A DNA stretch of 64,000 nucleotides, taken from NCBI GenBank assembly GCA_039545295.1, contig BCIK01000004.1, forward strand, positions 187,389 to 251,388. The letters run 5' to 3'. Below the pieces are notes generated by a model. The model ran no database searches, was not told the DNA's origin, and was given only the letters and a program-made list of their open reading frames with translations. Below, in pieces: positions 16,493 to 30,943 of this stretch; within the stretch, counting starts at the first letter, position 1; each line of letters starts with the position of its first letter. A program made the position numbers and the translations under genes. This DNA comes from Udeniomyces pyricola (taxonomy: Eukaryota > Basidiomycota > Tremellomycetes > Cystofilobasidiales > Mrakiaceae).

Positions 16493-16939
16493 GAGTTTGT
16501 AGATGTCGATGAGCGTCAAGAGTTGATTGATCAACGTTCACTGGGCGAAAGAGATGAAAGCACGAAACTCGAAAGTGGTTCAAAGAACTGAGTAACGAGA
16601 AGCGAAAACGTTGAACTAGCTGGTTGATGAGCGATCCGGTCGGGGACGCCGGAAGTACGGCCGGTACGGAAGAGCTGAAGCGCTGAAGTGCTCATGGCGG
16701 ATGGCGGTTCTCCCGCTTTGTGGGGGGAGAGGCTGCCGGCGGGGGCGCTGAGCGGCTGAGCGGCTGAGAGACAGTCCCATCAGTCGACTGACTGACTGGG
16801 AGGGAGGAAGGAGGTCGTCGACAAGAGCCGGAGCCAATTAACCATTGCCTGCCTTTTCTTCCCTTCCCTCAACATCATCATCACCTCATCCAACTCCATC
16901 CCTTTCTCTACTCCTTCAACCACCCACTGTATCTTAGCC

Positions 16940-19895
<2,956 letters not shown>

Positions 19896-21747
19896 GCGGT
19901 TGTTGGTTGAGGATCGAGACAGACTAGGAGGACGATGGGGGGGGGGGGGAGGACGTTAATTTTTTTTCAGTTATGTATCTCGATTTTGTGATAGAATTCA
20001 TTCAATAAGGATAGTTTCGTTTCAAGCCCGTGTCCATGACGAAGACGAAGACATGCATGAGATCTGGAACAAAAGCGTCGAACCGTGAAACGGCATGGAA
20101 GATGATCATGAATTAATTGATGATGGAGTACGGGGAGATGAAAGAAGGAGTTAAAAGGGGCGGGGGNGGGGGAGGGCTGAACGATCAATACCAAACAGAA
20201 GACAAAGTCAAAACTAAACAAGGAAAGAGAAAAAAGCAGAAAAAAAAAAAAACTCTTCAGATTTCTGTTCTGAACGACCTCTACCGTTCCTCCCCATCTA
20301 TAGTATGGGTTTCTTCTACTCCTCACTCCCAATGCCTTCAATACCCTAGGGTCTTTTTCCGTATTGGAAAGCATCCTGAAGCCCAGGTCTCCCCCTCCCC
20401 ACTTCTCCCAGTCCTATCGATCCCAACAATTTACTCCATCGCGTACGTTCCCCCGGTCCCAAACGACCTCCTCCCATCTTCCTTCCCTCGTTGACACTCA
20501 ACCTCCGACTCGATCCAACTCCAATCCCAGACCTCTCCCCTCCCGACCCCCCTTGGGACCCCCCCCCCCCTCACCTTGCTTCACTCGACTCCATGACTCT
20601 CAGACGCCCCCTCCCCTTCGACACCCCAAATCCCAACCCGTTCTTTCAGTCTCCCCTAATCTCTTGGATTCACAAACCCCCAAAGTCGGACCCTAACCTG
20701 GTCTTAACCCTTCTCGAACCTTATAGCATTCCGACCTGATTTCAATCCTGGCTCTCGGAAGAACCAAACTCCAGCGAACGACCCGACCCGATTCGACGTC
20801 TCCCGACCCAAAAGAGAAAAAGAAAACCCGGTTCCTCCTACCCCTTGGACAAGGGGGGAATATACGCAGAGTTGCTTCCCAAAGGGGTGGAAGAGAGGAA
20901 CGGGGAGGGAAGCATGGAGGAGTTTGGGGCGCGAGAGGGTAGGATCGAAACAAGGAGGAGCAGCCAAGGGGAAAGAAGCAGAGGAAAGGCGACAGGTTGG
21001 GGCAGTCGGTTGGGAAGCGTGGAGAAAAGGGGCCAAAGAACGGGAGAGGGGTTCGAGGCGGAAGGATGAGTGAGAGAAAGCAGAGGGGAGGAGAGAGCAA
21101 AGAAAGAAAGGAGGGAGGGAGGGAGGGTGGGAGGGGGAGGGGAAAGGAAAGTAGAGAAGGAGGAGGATCGAGAGGTAATTGAGGATGATGAGGTTTAGAA
21201 GGGTTGGAGAAGTGGAAAAGAGACGTAGATGGTGGAGGAGTGACGGCGAGAAGAGGAAGAAGAAGGGATCTGGGACGGATGAAGTGGTTCTGAGGGACCC
21301 AAAGACTAGCAAGATTGAAGCCAAAACCAACACGGAAAGGGAGACAGAAGAATCACATGAGGCATAGGGAAGAAAGAAGCAGAAGAAGGGGGGCGAAGGG
21401 GAGGGGAGAGGATCGCGTCATCAGCCTCATGTTGACGGGCCTTGAGTTAAGACTTGACATGCTTCCCCAACCCCCTCCCCTTGGCTTTGCCTTGCGGAAA
21501 GTAAGGGAGGGGGAGGAGGGAGACAAGTCGAACCGAACCCAAGGCAAGCCAAGGGAAGAGTCGAATAATCCTCTAGATCATCATGAGAGTTGAGGAGAGA
21601 CGTCTGGTCTCATGATCCGAGAGATTAAAAAGGTCATCATGTGACAATCGAATCAACAACATCATCATCCATCATCCATCACCCAACAAACGCGCCTGCC
21701 TCACCTTGGATAACCACCATCCACCCAATTTACTCACCCACCCACCC
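19896..21747. other. Intergenic region with polypyrimidine/polypurine blocks
   Basis: 1.85 kb between glucose-6-phosphate isomerase and TAF8, both on the + strand. 20.36-20.75 kb is C/T-rich on the + strand, while 20.85-21.40 kb is G/A-rich, an abrupt strand switch. One N lies in a G tract at 20167. Open frames here follow the composition and look like artefacts. The last 200 bp should be the TAF8 promoter. Confidence 0.55.
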
Positions 21748-22995
21748 ATGACAAACGCCTCCACTCCAGCCGACCCCACCATCCCTCCCATACAGACCTC
21801 CCATGCTCTCCACCGCCTCATAGGAACTCTCCTTCACCAACAAGGCTTCGATGCCGCTGACGCCAATGTCATCCTCGAGATTGAACGCATGACACTCGAC
21901 TGTATGTTCCCTTTCTGCTCCAGTCCCAAAACGTCAATCTTGTAAAACCTCCATCGCTCCAAGACCTGCTCACCTAACCCTCATGTCCTCGGCTCAGTGC
22001 TCGACAGGTTATATGGTCGATCGCTCGCCCTTGCCAACCTGGGGAACCGTCTCTCGCCAAACGCGTACGACATTCTCGAGGCGTGCGAGGATGAGGACAT
22101 GCCTCACATCGAGCTTCAGAAAGTAGCCCATCAACCACCTGACCCATCCTGGTCTCGTAAGTACTTACCCTTCAAACCAAAATAAAATAAATAAAAATAA
22201 AACCCTCATCTTACCCTCTCCTAGCTCATCACTGATGCTACGTTTCCCTCGTCGACCCATGCATCACTTACTACTCGACACAGATCTGAGGGAACCCCTC
22301 GAGATTCTCCCCGTTCCCGCCGATTCCCCATCGTTCTTACCGTCCGATTCCGAATCCGACCCCGATCCGACATCGAACCCGATTGGCTTATCCTCGAGAA
22401 AGCGCCGGAAAGCGGTCGCCGTTGCGAACCTTCCTCGGTATGCGTTTGCGAACGCACCGCATATGCCCCCCTCGCACTCGTACAAGACGACGACCAAAGT
22501 AAGCGCAGTTCGGGCGGGCTCGTTTGATAGCAACGTAGTTTCCTCAAACATCAGCCCCCTTCACCCCCCCCCCCCTTTCCTTCCGAGTCGCGGTGTGGGG
22601 GATACCCGTTGCTTGCCAGTAGGATTACTCATACCATCTTCTCTTTTTTTTTTTTCTTCTTCTTCTTCTTTTCTACCTTGGTCACTTGATGGTTCAAGAA
22701 ACCGAAAAAACCGAGTACAATCCCAACGTTTGCCGAGATGAACAGCAAACTGGCCGCGACGCGACTAGTCGAAGCATCTCTCGCCCGACTCATCAAGCGC
22801 ACGTCCGGCCGAAGCCAAAGCTTGGCGAATAATCGGGCGGCGGGTGAAGAGGGAGGAAGTTCGACGTTGATGGACTGGGAAGATGAGGCTGGTAGGCGAG
22901 GAGGGGTAGGAATCGGACGTGGTGGGGAGAGTGACGAGGATGACGATTTGCTCGAGGTCGTCAATTATCGCAAGAGACCCTCTCGAGCAGCTTGA
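21748..22995 (+). CDS. taf8: TFIID subunit TAF8
   Basis: Histone-fold subunit of the general transcription factor TFIID, which partners TAF10 (family knowledge). Four exons fit: 21748-21901, 21998-22156, 22284-22498 and 22699-22995, giving 274 aa. Residues about 15-75 form the Bromo-TP histone fold (LHRLIGTLLHQQGFDAA, then LLDRLYGRSLALAN, ending NRLSPNAYDILEACED). The middle part carries the TAF8 C-terminal-type motif LREPLEILP and RYAFANAPHMPPSHSYKTT. The C-terminus has MNSKLAATRLVEASLARLI and an acidic tail. The third exon's acceptor at 22283 is inferred from phase, because the nearer AG at 22226 would give an in-frame stop. The next gene starts only 266 bp downstream on the same strand. 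Confidence 0.85.
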
Positions 22996-23260
22996 TCGGT
23001 TATCTGAATGTTTGTTTGTTTGTTTGTTTGATAGAGTCTTCCATGTTGATTTTCTCTCGCAAGGTGAACTGTCTTTCAGACAAATCACAGTAAGGAAACT
23101 GACATGGTGAATGAAATGAAATAAAATAAAATAAAATAAGAATAGAGAAGGACTCGAGAGTGTACTTCGAAGGAAGGAAGGACAGACGCGTTGGGTCGCG
23201 TTGTGACTCAATGTCCCCTTTCGTACGCTCATCGTATCACGCCCTACTTCTTCCATCGCC

Positions 23261-25419
23261 ATGACCCGGATAAAGGTCAAACAGTCCAAGGAAGAACGAT
23301 CTCAGATTTATGCGGCGCCATGCCAACAAAAAGCCGCTCGAAATCATCTCAGTCCCTCCTCCATAGACCCTGGCCCTGGACTTTCCTACGGTATTCGGAC
23401 TTCGACGACAAAAACCTACTCCAAATCAGTCAGACCCCCGCCAGTTCATCGTCAAACACACACGGTCCTATCTTCTCCTTCCGGCTCCGCTGAGGGTCGT
23501 CAATCCGCCCCGTCCTCTTCCAAGCCCTCGGAAACAGCATTTGCCACGCCAGTATCTCCCTCCACCACACGCAGGGACAACTCGAACGCTGAAGAAGAGG
23601 ATGGACCATCGTGTCGGGGGTCGAAAGGGCAGAACAGCAGAAGTAGAAGCAACAGCGCGAACAGTCACAGCAGCAGCAGCAGCAGCAGCAGTGGTGGTGG
23701 TAGCAGCACTCGCGGCATTACCCGCGCCGCTCCCCTAGCGCCTTCTCCCAGGACCGGTTCAAATCTGTGGCGCGACGACAACTTGACCTTGGCCGATCGC
23801 GTCAAGAAAAACTCAGCCAGAAAGTGTACAGGAAGCAGGCCACCTGCCATCGCTCCTTCCAGGCCGACTTCGAGCTTGGCACCCCCTCGAAAGACGGATC
23901 AACGGCCACCACCCAAGATCGTTGCGGGCCAAAAGAGTCAGCCAAGGATCGTTATCGTCAACCCGTATCGATCGCTTCATGGTGAGACCTTTCTCTTACC
24001 TTACACCCTCCCCATCCACCCATTTATGACTACAGTGGACACTGACGTCAGCTAAAATCGACGGTTCATACAGACAAAAGCTGTGGCGCCTCATCTACAG
24101 TCAAAGATGATGAACGTGAAGGTTGGTTAGGTTGCGTCTGGCCGGCACAAGCTCCGACTGCCAGCCGCCAGCATACACTCACACCCATGCTTTGATATCC
24201 CCATTCACGACCCTCACTCTCTGAAGAAGACACCCTTCACCTGCGATGCGAACCGTCTCTGGTCATGGACAAGCCGCCATTGAAATCCCTTGCCTGTCGG
24301 ACCCAGGACTCTCTCTCGACCGGAACGAAAAGACCTTGTCCATCGGCGGAGCCCTGTAGAAACCCAAGTTCGGCCGCAAAGCCTCGAGCCATCCCAGTCG
24401 ATTACCAGGTTCAAGACGGCTCCAACGTCGTGGTTGTACCGCAAGAAGAGGCGCGCCAAGTCGTCCTCCATTCGATCCCTATACATTTTGTGAGTCAGGG
24501 CCCACCTAAACCGGCTTGGTTACGCTTGTTCCAAAAATATATCTGGCCTGACCTGAGATTGGATTCATGTTCTCTTTTTTTTTTCTTTTTTTCTTCTTCT
24601 TCTTTGCATTCATCATGGGCTGTTTGGAAAAGGCTGAGGTATCCCGTCGTCGAGAAGCTCGCCGTTCGCGCAAAGTTGCCATTAATGGGGTGAGCAGTCC
24701 TTTTCTCTCTCCTTTTTTCTTTTTCTTTTTCTGACAACGTCAGAGCAGTTCATCGCACCTTGATAGTTCCTTCCCAGTTTTGGTTAACTTTCTCCTGCTC
24801 GTCAGCTTGAGTCTTTCTACGACCATCAGCCTCCGTCTCTCGCAGCCCTTCGACGGGATCTCGGCGATCGAAAAGAGGAACTCAGGCGAAAGCGAGACGA
24901 GATTAAAAGGCTCGAGGCGGCACTCGCTCGAGCTGAGGCCGACACCCGTGGGAACGTGATCAAGGAGAGCGACGCAGTTGTGAAGGTTCAATCGAAGCCA
25001 GAGGTTCATGAGGTTGATGACGGAGAGATAGAGATTGTCGAGCCAGTGAGTTAGCCGATGGTATCTTCTTTAGTGGGCATATCCCTAACAGTCGATGTGT
25101 TGTAGTTTGTGGTTCGCTGATGCCCAACATCATCCATATTTGTGACCCTGCTTGGGTCGTCCAATCACATCAGATCTCGAAGCGTACACATATCGTCGAA
25201 CCTCCATCACATCATCCTTGCTCGTCATCCCCCGCCGATCCAATCCCCCCGCTGTCGAGAGAATCCCATGACGAACCCCCCGGCTCCCGCCGTCGCCGCA
25301 TCATCACAACGCCCCCTAGCCGATCACGACCTCCTTTGAACGTTTCACTGACGGACTTGACCGAGATCAGGTTGGATGATTCTTTAGACTCGCTTATCGC
25401 TCAAGTGTTTGCGGCATGA
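23261..25419 (+). CDS. Hypothetical Ser-rich basic protein with coiled coil
   Basis: Not recognised. Six exons fit: 23261-23981, 24074-24121, 24227-24489, 24633-24689, 24806-25045 and 25174-25419, summing to 524 aa with consistent phase. The N-terminal 240 residues are basic and rich in Ser/Arg/Pro, with a serine homopolymer encoded by AGC repeats near 23665-23690. A more structured part (VDYQVQDGSNVVVVPQEEAR) follows, then an Arg-rich stretch and a clear heptad coiled coil (LRRDLGDRKEELRRKRDEIK). The C-terminal exon ends LTDLTEIRLDDSLDSLIAQV. An alternative acceptor at about 25105 would end the protein early as EPFVVR. A nuclear structural or chromatin role is possible but unsupported. Confidence 0.65.
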
Positions 25420-26915
25420 CCAGGTCAGGATGAGGTTCTGATATCGCGCACCAGAGCGAGGAGGAAAGAGGAGACGAAGGGAGAAGGAAAGGGAAGAGAC
25501 GGATCAGATTGGATTGGGCTTTCGAATTGAGTTTGGTGGAATTTGTCTCCGATGACAGCTCAAACAAACGAGAAAGGAAAAGAGCGACCTTCAAAAAAAA
25601 AAAAAAAGCGTGAGTCAAACGCGTTCCTCCTTTCGTCTCCCCGCTTTCTTACTCTTGATTTTCCTCTCGAAACTCTCCTGCTTCTTGTCCTGACTAAGCC
25701 CGACCTGACGACGTTTTCTCAACGTGCATCTTGGTAGTGTTGTTCCATCTTTTTCTCCTTTCCCCCCTTTTGTGTCACCCCCAACTCCTGCGCTGTCACA
25801 CATCGTCTCCTCCTTCAGCGCACGCATTGTTCTTCACACTACCCGCATGTACTTATGTCTATCACTATGTCAAACCCTGCATGTCTATTTCATCGTGTCA
25901 TCGTCATCCCTATCCTACGCTTCTCCTCTCTATCTTTCAAGCTCCCTCATCGATTGATCTGCACCCCACCTCTGTTGTAATCCACATAGCTAGCTCTTCC
26001 GTCATGCACCCACCCACCCATCTATCCATCCATCCACCCGTCTGATCATCCAACCATCTGTTTACTCATTCCCACATCTCATTCCAGACACACACTCACA
26101 CACTCACACACACACACAACCGGCTTTTTACGCTCTACGACTCAACTTAATGAAGGCTCGGTGATCTCTATTCCCATTGTCACACATCACGTCATGCTAT
26201 GTCATATCACATCCCAATTATCTTTCATCAATCCGGACACGTGTCAAAAGGAAAGGAGAGGAAAGAAAGAAAGGAAAGATAGGACGAGAAGCGAAAAAAA
26301 AAAAGAAAAAAAAAAAAAAAAAAAGGGAGAGAGAAAAGGAGAACGAAAAAGAGAGAAGAGAAATAGAAAGAGAAAAACCACGACAAAAGAAAAGAAGGTC
26401 GAAGACCAAGGAACGACAAGACTAAGCATGCGATGATCATAAAATCGTAGGAAGAAAAAAAATTCTAAAGAGAAAAAAAAGGAGAGGGGAAAAAGAAGGA
26501 GCAGTGGCGCAACGTTTGAAGGTTTCAACGGTGCAGGACGATCAGGTACGATATAGCGAGCTTGTTTAATCAGGGTCTGTTAACGAGAGATCATGAGTGG
26601 GGTCGGATGGTTGTCCGAGAAATTTAATGAGATGCTAGCAAATATGAAACTGAAGATCGAGCACTTGTGGGAACTAGCACCCTCCCTTCCCCCCCCCCCC
26701 TTTCTTCGTTTGGTCTACAATGGTAACTGAGGTACAATTCGAATCGGATCCGGAAGGGAGAGCAGAAACAAAGAAAAGACACAAACAAAGCAACAAAAAA
26801 AAAAGACGCAAAATCCTGCGTTCCCTATAAAATGATCATGCAAATCCGAAGTAGTTTCCTACGCTGAAGAGGCTTTTAGAGTCTGCTTGTTCTTTCTTAC
26901 TGAATCGTCTTTCGT
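25420..26915. other. Convergent intergenic region
   Basis: 1.5 kb between two converging stops, so mostly 3' UTR. It contains a CA/CT microsatellite at 26087-26118 and a strongly A/G-rich tract on the + strand at 26250-26500 with A runs of up to 20. A C11 run lies near 26691-26701. No gene is seen. Confidence 0.6.
26087..26118. repeat. CA microsatellite
   Basis: About 30 bp of CA/ACTC repeats in the intergenic region downstream of the 23.3 kb gene. Simple repeat only. Confidence 0.85.
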
Positions 26916-29900
26916 TTAAGCGGCGTAAGTGAACGACCAATGGGCGTCGCCTGTGATACCGGCTTGATCCATCTGGTCCTTGTCCTTTTCGGACATGGCG
27001 ACTTTGGTGGCGTTTCGGGCTTGGTAGGTCCGACTGATTGTGCAGATCAAAGACGTGGTCATGCATGAAAAGACGGTAGAAAGGGGTTATTAGAGCAATC
27101 AAGAGGGTCGAACGAAGGTAGGGGGTGTCCGTCAGAGGATGATCATGGTTGATCAAGAAGATCAATGCGTTGACTTGGGCTTAGTTTTAGAAATACGCTT
27201 ACTGTTCCAAAGTAAGGAAGAACATGCCCCAGACCATCGCTCCGAGCGAAACAGCATGGCCGAGACGGTAGTTGGGCTTGTCGACAGAGCGGTAGATTTG
27301 ACCTGCGATGCTGAGGAAGGGGGCAAGTAGTGATGTTTGGCAAGTTTTTTTTTGTTTTTCGGATGAAAGAGGGTGTTAAAAGGGGAGATTTCGAGATGTG
27401 GGATGAAGCAAGGAATATAAAGTCAGCATTGGGGTGGCGAGATAGGAAGATGATGGGGACGGAAATGACTTCTTACATGCCACCACTGTTGCCGAGGGAT
27501 TGCTGCATTCCAACCGCCACGCTTCGTTTTCGAAAACCTGCATTGTTGCTATCAGAGTAAAAAGACGTGAGTATTCAGTCCGATCAATTCTTTTGAGACC
27601 ATTTTGAGCCATGTACTTCACCGTCGTACGTAGGCGAACAGACAAATATACAATGACTGGGTTGATTACTAACATGGACAAAAAGGTGACGTGCAACCCG
27701 ACTGCCGCATAGACCCCCGCGGCCACAAGGAAGCATGCAAACAGCTTGACGCCGAGGTTCATCTGGACAGCGACCAAGAGCACGTAGCCTACAGCCGAAA
27801 TCATGGCGGAGGGAAGAATAATCCAGTATCGCATGGCGAACCGGTCCGAAATGACGGCCTACAGCAATCGATGAGGGATTCACACGTTCAAGGGTAGTTT
27901 CCATGCGTCAGTTGGAAGAGATGCTGATCCTATGGGTCTTGGAGAAGCATGGTCTGAAACAAAACCTTACTGCAACAAAGTAGTAGGCTGCACCGAACGC
28001 ATAGATGGGGGCCGTCATCAGCTGAGACTCTATCTTGCCAAAGCCAAAGGAGTTGACAATGACGACCTGATCAGAGATGAAAAGTAGGAGATGCTTTTGT
28101 TAGCTCGAGCAAAGTGCCGTGGAGGACTCCGCGTTCAAGAGAACGAACACAAATCAGTGTCAATATGGATCAGAGGCGACGTCAGACGTACGAGGAAGGT
28201 GGAGAACCCATAAAGGCAGGTGTCGAATCCGAATTGGGCCAGGCCAGAAAAGTAGATGGCCGGATCCCTGTGGATGAAGAACAGCGGTGGCCATCAATCC
28301 CAATGATCAACATGAATCGTAGCGCAAGATGTCCCAAGTAGAAAAGCGAAAGGTACGCACGTGAAAGCCTTTCGGACCTCGAGCCAGGAAAAATCCATGT
28401 TACCCATGTACTCTCCAGCTTGAACGTCTCGCACCTGAATTGGTTGGCCAGGGGTCAGTAATCATGGGTGACATCCCTTATCGTTCGCTCAACAGAGCGA
28501 AGCTTGACATTCCACTAACCTTCATAAGGAACTTCTGTCGCTCTGTTAGGAATCGAGCGTCGTTGTACGAATCGGGAACGACAAAGCAGGCTCCGATGCC
28601 GATGAGGATCGTGATAGCTCCTGGAAGAAAGATTGGAATTATGGTGACGCCAAATGTCAAGGCATGAAGAAGAGCCAAGGACGTACATATGATAGTGAAG
28701 AGGCAAAAAAAAATTCCGACGCACCTTCTATCGCGTAAAGCCACTGATGAAGACAGATTAGGGAACATTACGTCAGTTCAAGTACCGACATACGATGCGC
28801 TATACTTAGGTCAAATCAACATGAACACAAACCTGCCAGCCCTGGGAGTAAAGATGGTCGTCCAGACACGATCAGCATCAGACACAGTCAAAGAGGTCGA
28901 GAGGAGATGCACGACAACGTACTCTAAGCCCGCCAAGTCCTTCCATCTTGATGAGACCTCCAGCCTAGGTTGCAGCATTAAGAACAACAGGACATCAGGT
29001 TTTCAGATTCTGGGTTATACCTATAAAGGTCGACAGTTGAACTCACTACGAGGCCTCCCACGACACCCGATAGGGCCGCCGACATAAACATGAAAGCATT
29101 TCGTTTGCCGAGTTCCGATCGCTTGTAGTACACCGTTAGCCACAGGAATAGACAAGGCGTCAAGGCCGATTCGAGGAGACCAAGGACTAAACGGGTCACG
29201 ATGAGGCCTGCGTAGCTTAAATCGGAACGATCAAGGTGGTGGAGGTAGAATACAGAGAGAGACAGTGAGAGCAGAAAGTGAGTAGGAAGCGCTACTAATT
29301 ACTCACTCATGGAGCAGTCTGACTAATTAATATGTTTGCAGGTCCTTACTTGCGCATCCATGCAGAGGCGAGAATTGTTACTCCCCAAAGGATGACAACA
29401 GTGGGGATCAGCCGGCTCGCCTTGACGCTCTTCATTACTGTTGTGAAGGGTGTCTCCATTGTCACATATGCTGATAAATACAGTCATCAGGTTAGTACAG
29501 CGTCAACACCAGACAAGAACGAAAAGTAGACCCAACGTACTGGCATAGAAGATAGAGGTCGCGACGCTGAGACCGTTAGTGGGTAAGTTGAGATCCACCG
29601 TCATCCCAGCGACTGCGGCATTGCCGATGTTGGATCTGCAACACGCAGATGACAGAAGTCGAATCGTAAGAAAATGAGATAAGAAACCAGACAAAAATCC
29701 CGTACGTCGGGTTCATAACAGGCAAAGTGTTATGTCCTCCCACCTGTCGAGAAAGGCAATCAAGCTTGTGTATAAATAAATCGAAAGTCAGATAAGAGAT
29801 CGACGTGCTACACAGCGCCCAACGTTACTGCACATCGAAACGATCTCAAATTCACGTGATAATCTCTCAGGACTTCGGACGACTTACTAGAGGACCATCA

Positions 29901-30075
29901 CGACTGGAGCAATGTGCCAATCCAATGTACGAAGTAGGGCGGCCTCCTCTGCTGGATCGATCTCGTACGCAAGTAGATCGTCCTCGTTGCTAAATTCTTT
30001 GCCGATGACAGTGACGCGCGCGTTCTCGGTATCTTTGGCATCCTTGGAATCCTGGTGGCCTGTTAGAGTGCTCAT
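26916..30075 (-). CDS. MFS transporter, Dal5 (anion:cation symporter) family
   Basis: Twelve-segment plasma-membrane permease of the family that includes allantoate/ureidosuccinate, nicotinate, pantothenate and biotin-precursor carriers (family knowledge). Fifteen exons fit: 30075-29888, 29764-29744, 29635-29541, 29470-29350, 29215-29047, 28964-28923, 28743-28725, 28620-28520, 28434-28361, 28267-28192, 28066-27971, 27858-27674, 27548-27477, 27310-27203 and 27033-26916, giving 494 aa. Signatures: LDWHIAPVVMVLYLIAFLDR then SNIGNAAVAG in TM1-2, WGVTILASAW, TRLVLGLLES, then NNAGFRKRSVAVGMQQSLGN and GQIYRSVDKPNYRLGH near the end. Exons 2 and 7 are 21- and 19-nt microexons. The substrate is unknown. 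The divergent promoter contains GATA-like sites, and the oxoprolinase pair 8.5 kb away hints at an amide or organic-acid nitrogen source. Confidence 0.92.
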
Positions 30076-30943
30076 GTTGGGCGAAGAAATGATGGGGGTG
30101 ATGATGGTAGTGATGGTTATGTCGTCTCTGGTATAGATGCAAGCTAACAGTCAGTTGAGACAGCACGGCGGTCTTTCCGCGGCATAACATGGCACTTAGT
30201 CCAATCTTTAATCTCGAGCGATACGCCTTGCTGTAGCAGCCGATTATCGATTATCGATCAACGAATATCTATGGACGTACGTACGAACGATCACTCACCG
30301 CCGCCTGAGTAATCAAAGGGACCCATCGTGATTGATAAATGAACCTTGGGGCGGTCGTGACTGGGCTTCGGGTAATACGAGATTATGCCGACGGCGAATG
30401 CCGTTGAGGGACTGATCGTAGATAGTTATCACGATTAGCCCAGGATAGCTGCCTGAGATATATGTAGATATTGGATAGCGCTGATGAGATCAGCACGTGA
30501 TCATAGATGTAGCACAGCCGGCCTGGACTGTCGACTCGGACATCTTGTCAGTTGCAACGCGCAGGCTGTAGATGATCATGTAAGCGCGCTGCTGGAAGCG
30601 AGAGCGCAAGAGCAAGCCACCTGAATCTTGTGCCGCATCTTGGTCGACAGCTGATCTATAGCCGTCCCATTCACCTTCCCTTCCCTTTGGCCTCACCTTC
30701 CTGTCTTGTCTGTCCACCCGTATACACATCCAACTACACCAGCACGCATAAGTTCATTTACAGTTATATCAAGCGATCCATCCGATCCTCCGCCTTCCTC
30801 CCCGTCAGACGACACGTCCATCCAACATTTCTCTTCGACGCGTCCATTCTCCTTCGACATTATTCTCCCTCGCCCCCATATCCCACAGCGACTGCCAGTA
30901 AACGCTTCCAGGTCCTTTCCTTTCTCTTCGCCATTTGAGCTCA
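30076..30943. promoter_or_regulatory. Divergent promoter, MFS transporter / Ser-rich gene
   Basis: 868 bp between divergent start codons. Two overlapping inverted GATA-type hexamers, AGATAG (30420-30425) and TTATCA (30426-30431, TGATAA on the other strand), abut each other. Two more CGATAA-type copies lie at about 30240-30256. Such sites are bound by fungal nitrogen-catabolite GATA factors (family knowledge); their function here is inferred. Confidence 0.45.

Larger units (their letters stand above)
12469..16939. other. 4.5 kb gene-poor divergent region
   Basis: This lies between the start of the Zn2Cys6 factor gene (-) and the start of glucose-6-phosphate isomerase (+). It should hold both promoters and perhaps a long spliced 5' leader for the factor. 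12.5-13.9 kb is CT-rich on the minus strand and contains a 12-bp tandem repeat and a possible upstream exon near 13.4 kb. 14.0-16.2 kb is less biased and has no convincing ORF, tRNA or repeat family. A TA microsatellite lies at 16.15 kb, and a weak small-gene candidate lies at 16.25-16.5 kb. Confidence 0.5.

Noticed and set aside
20704..21333. Minus-strand open frame of about 200 residues
   Set aside because: Follows the polypurine/polypyrimidine bias exactly; Leu/Ser/Pro/Phe only, no fold or splice logic.
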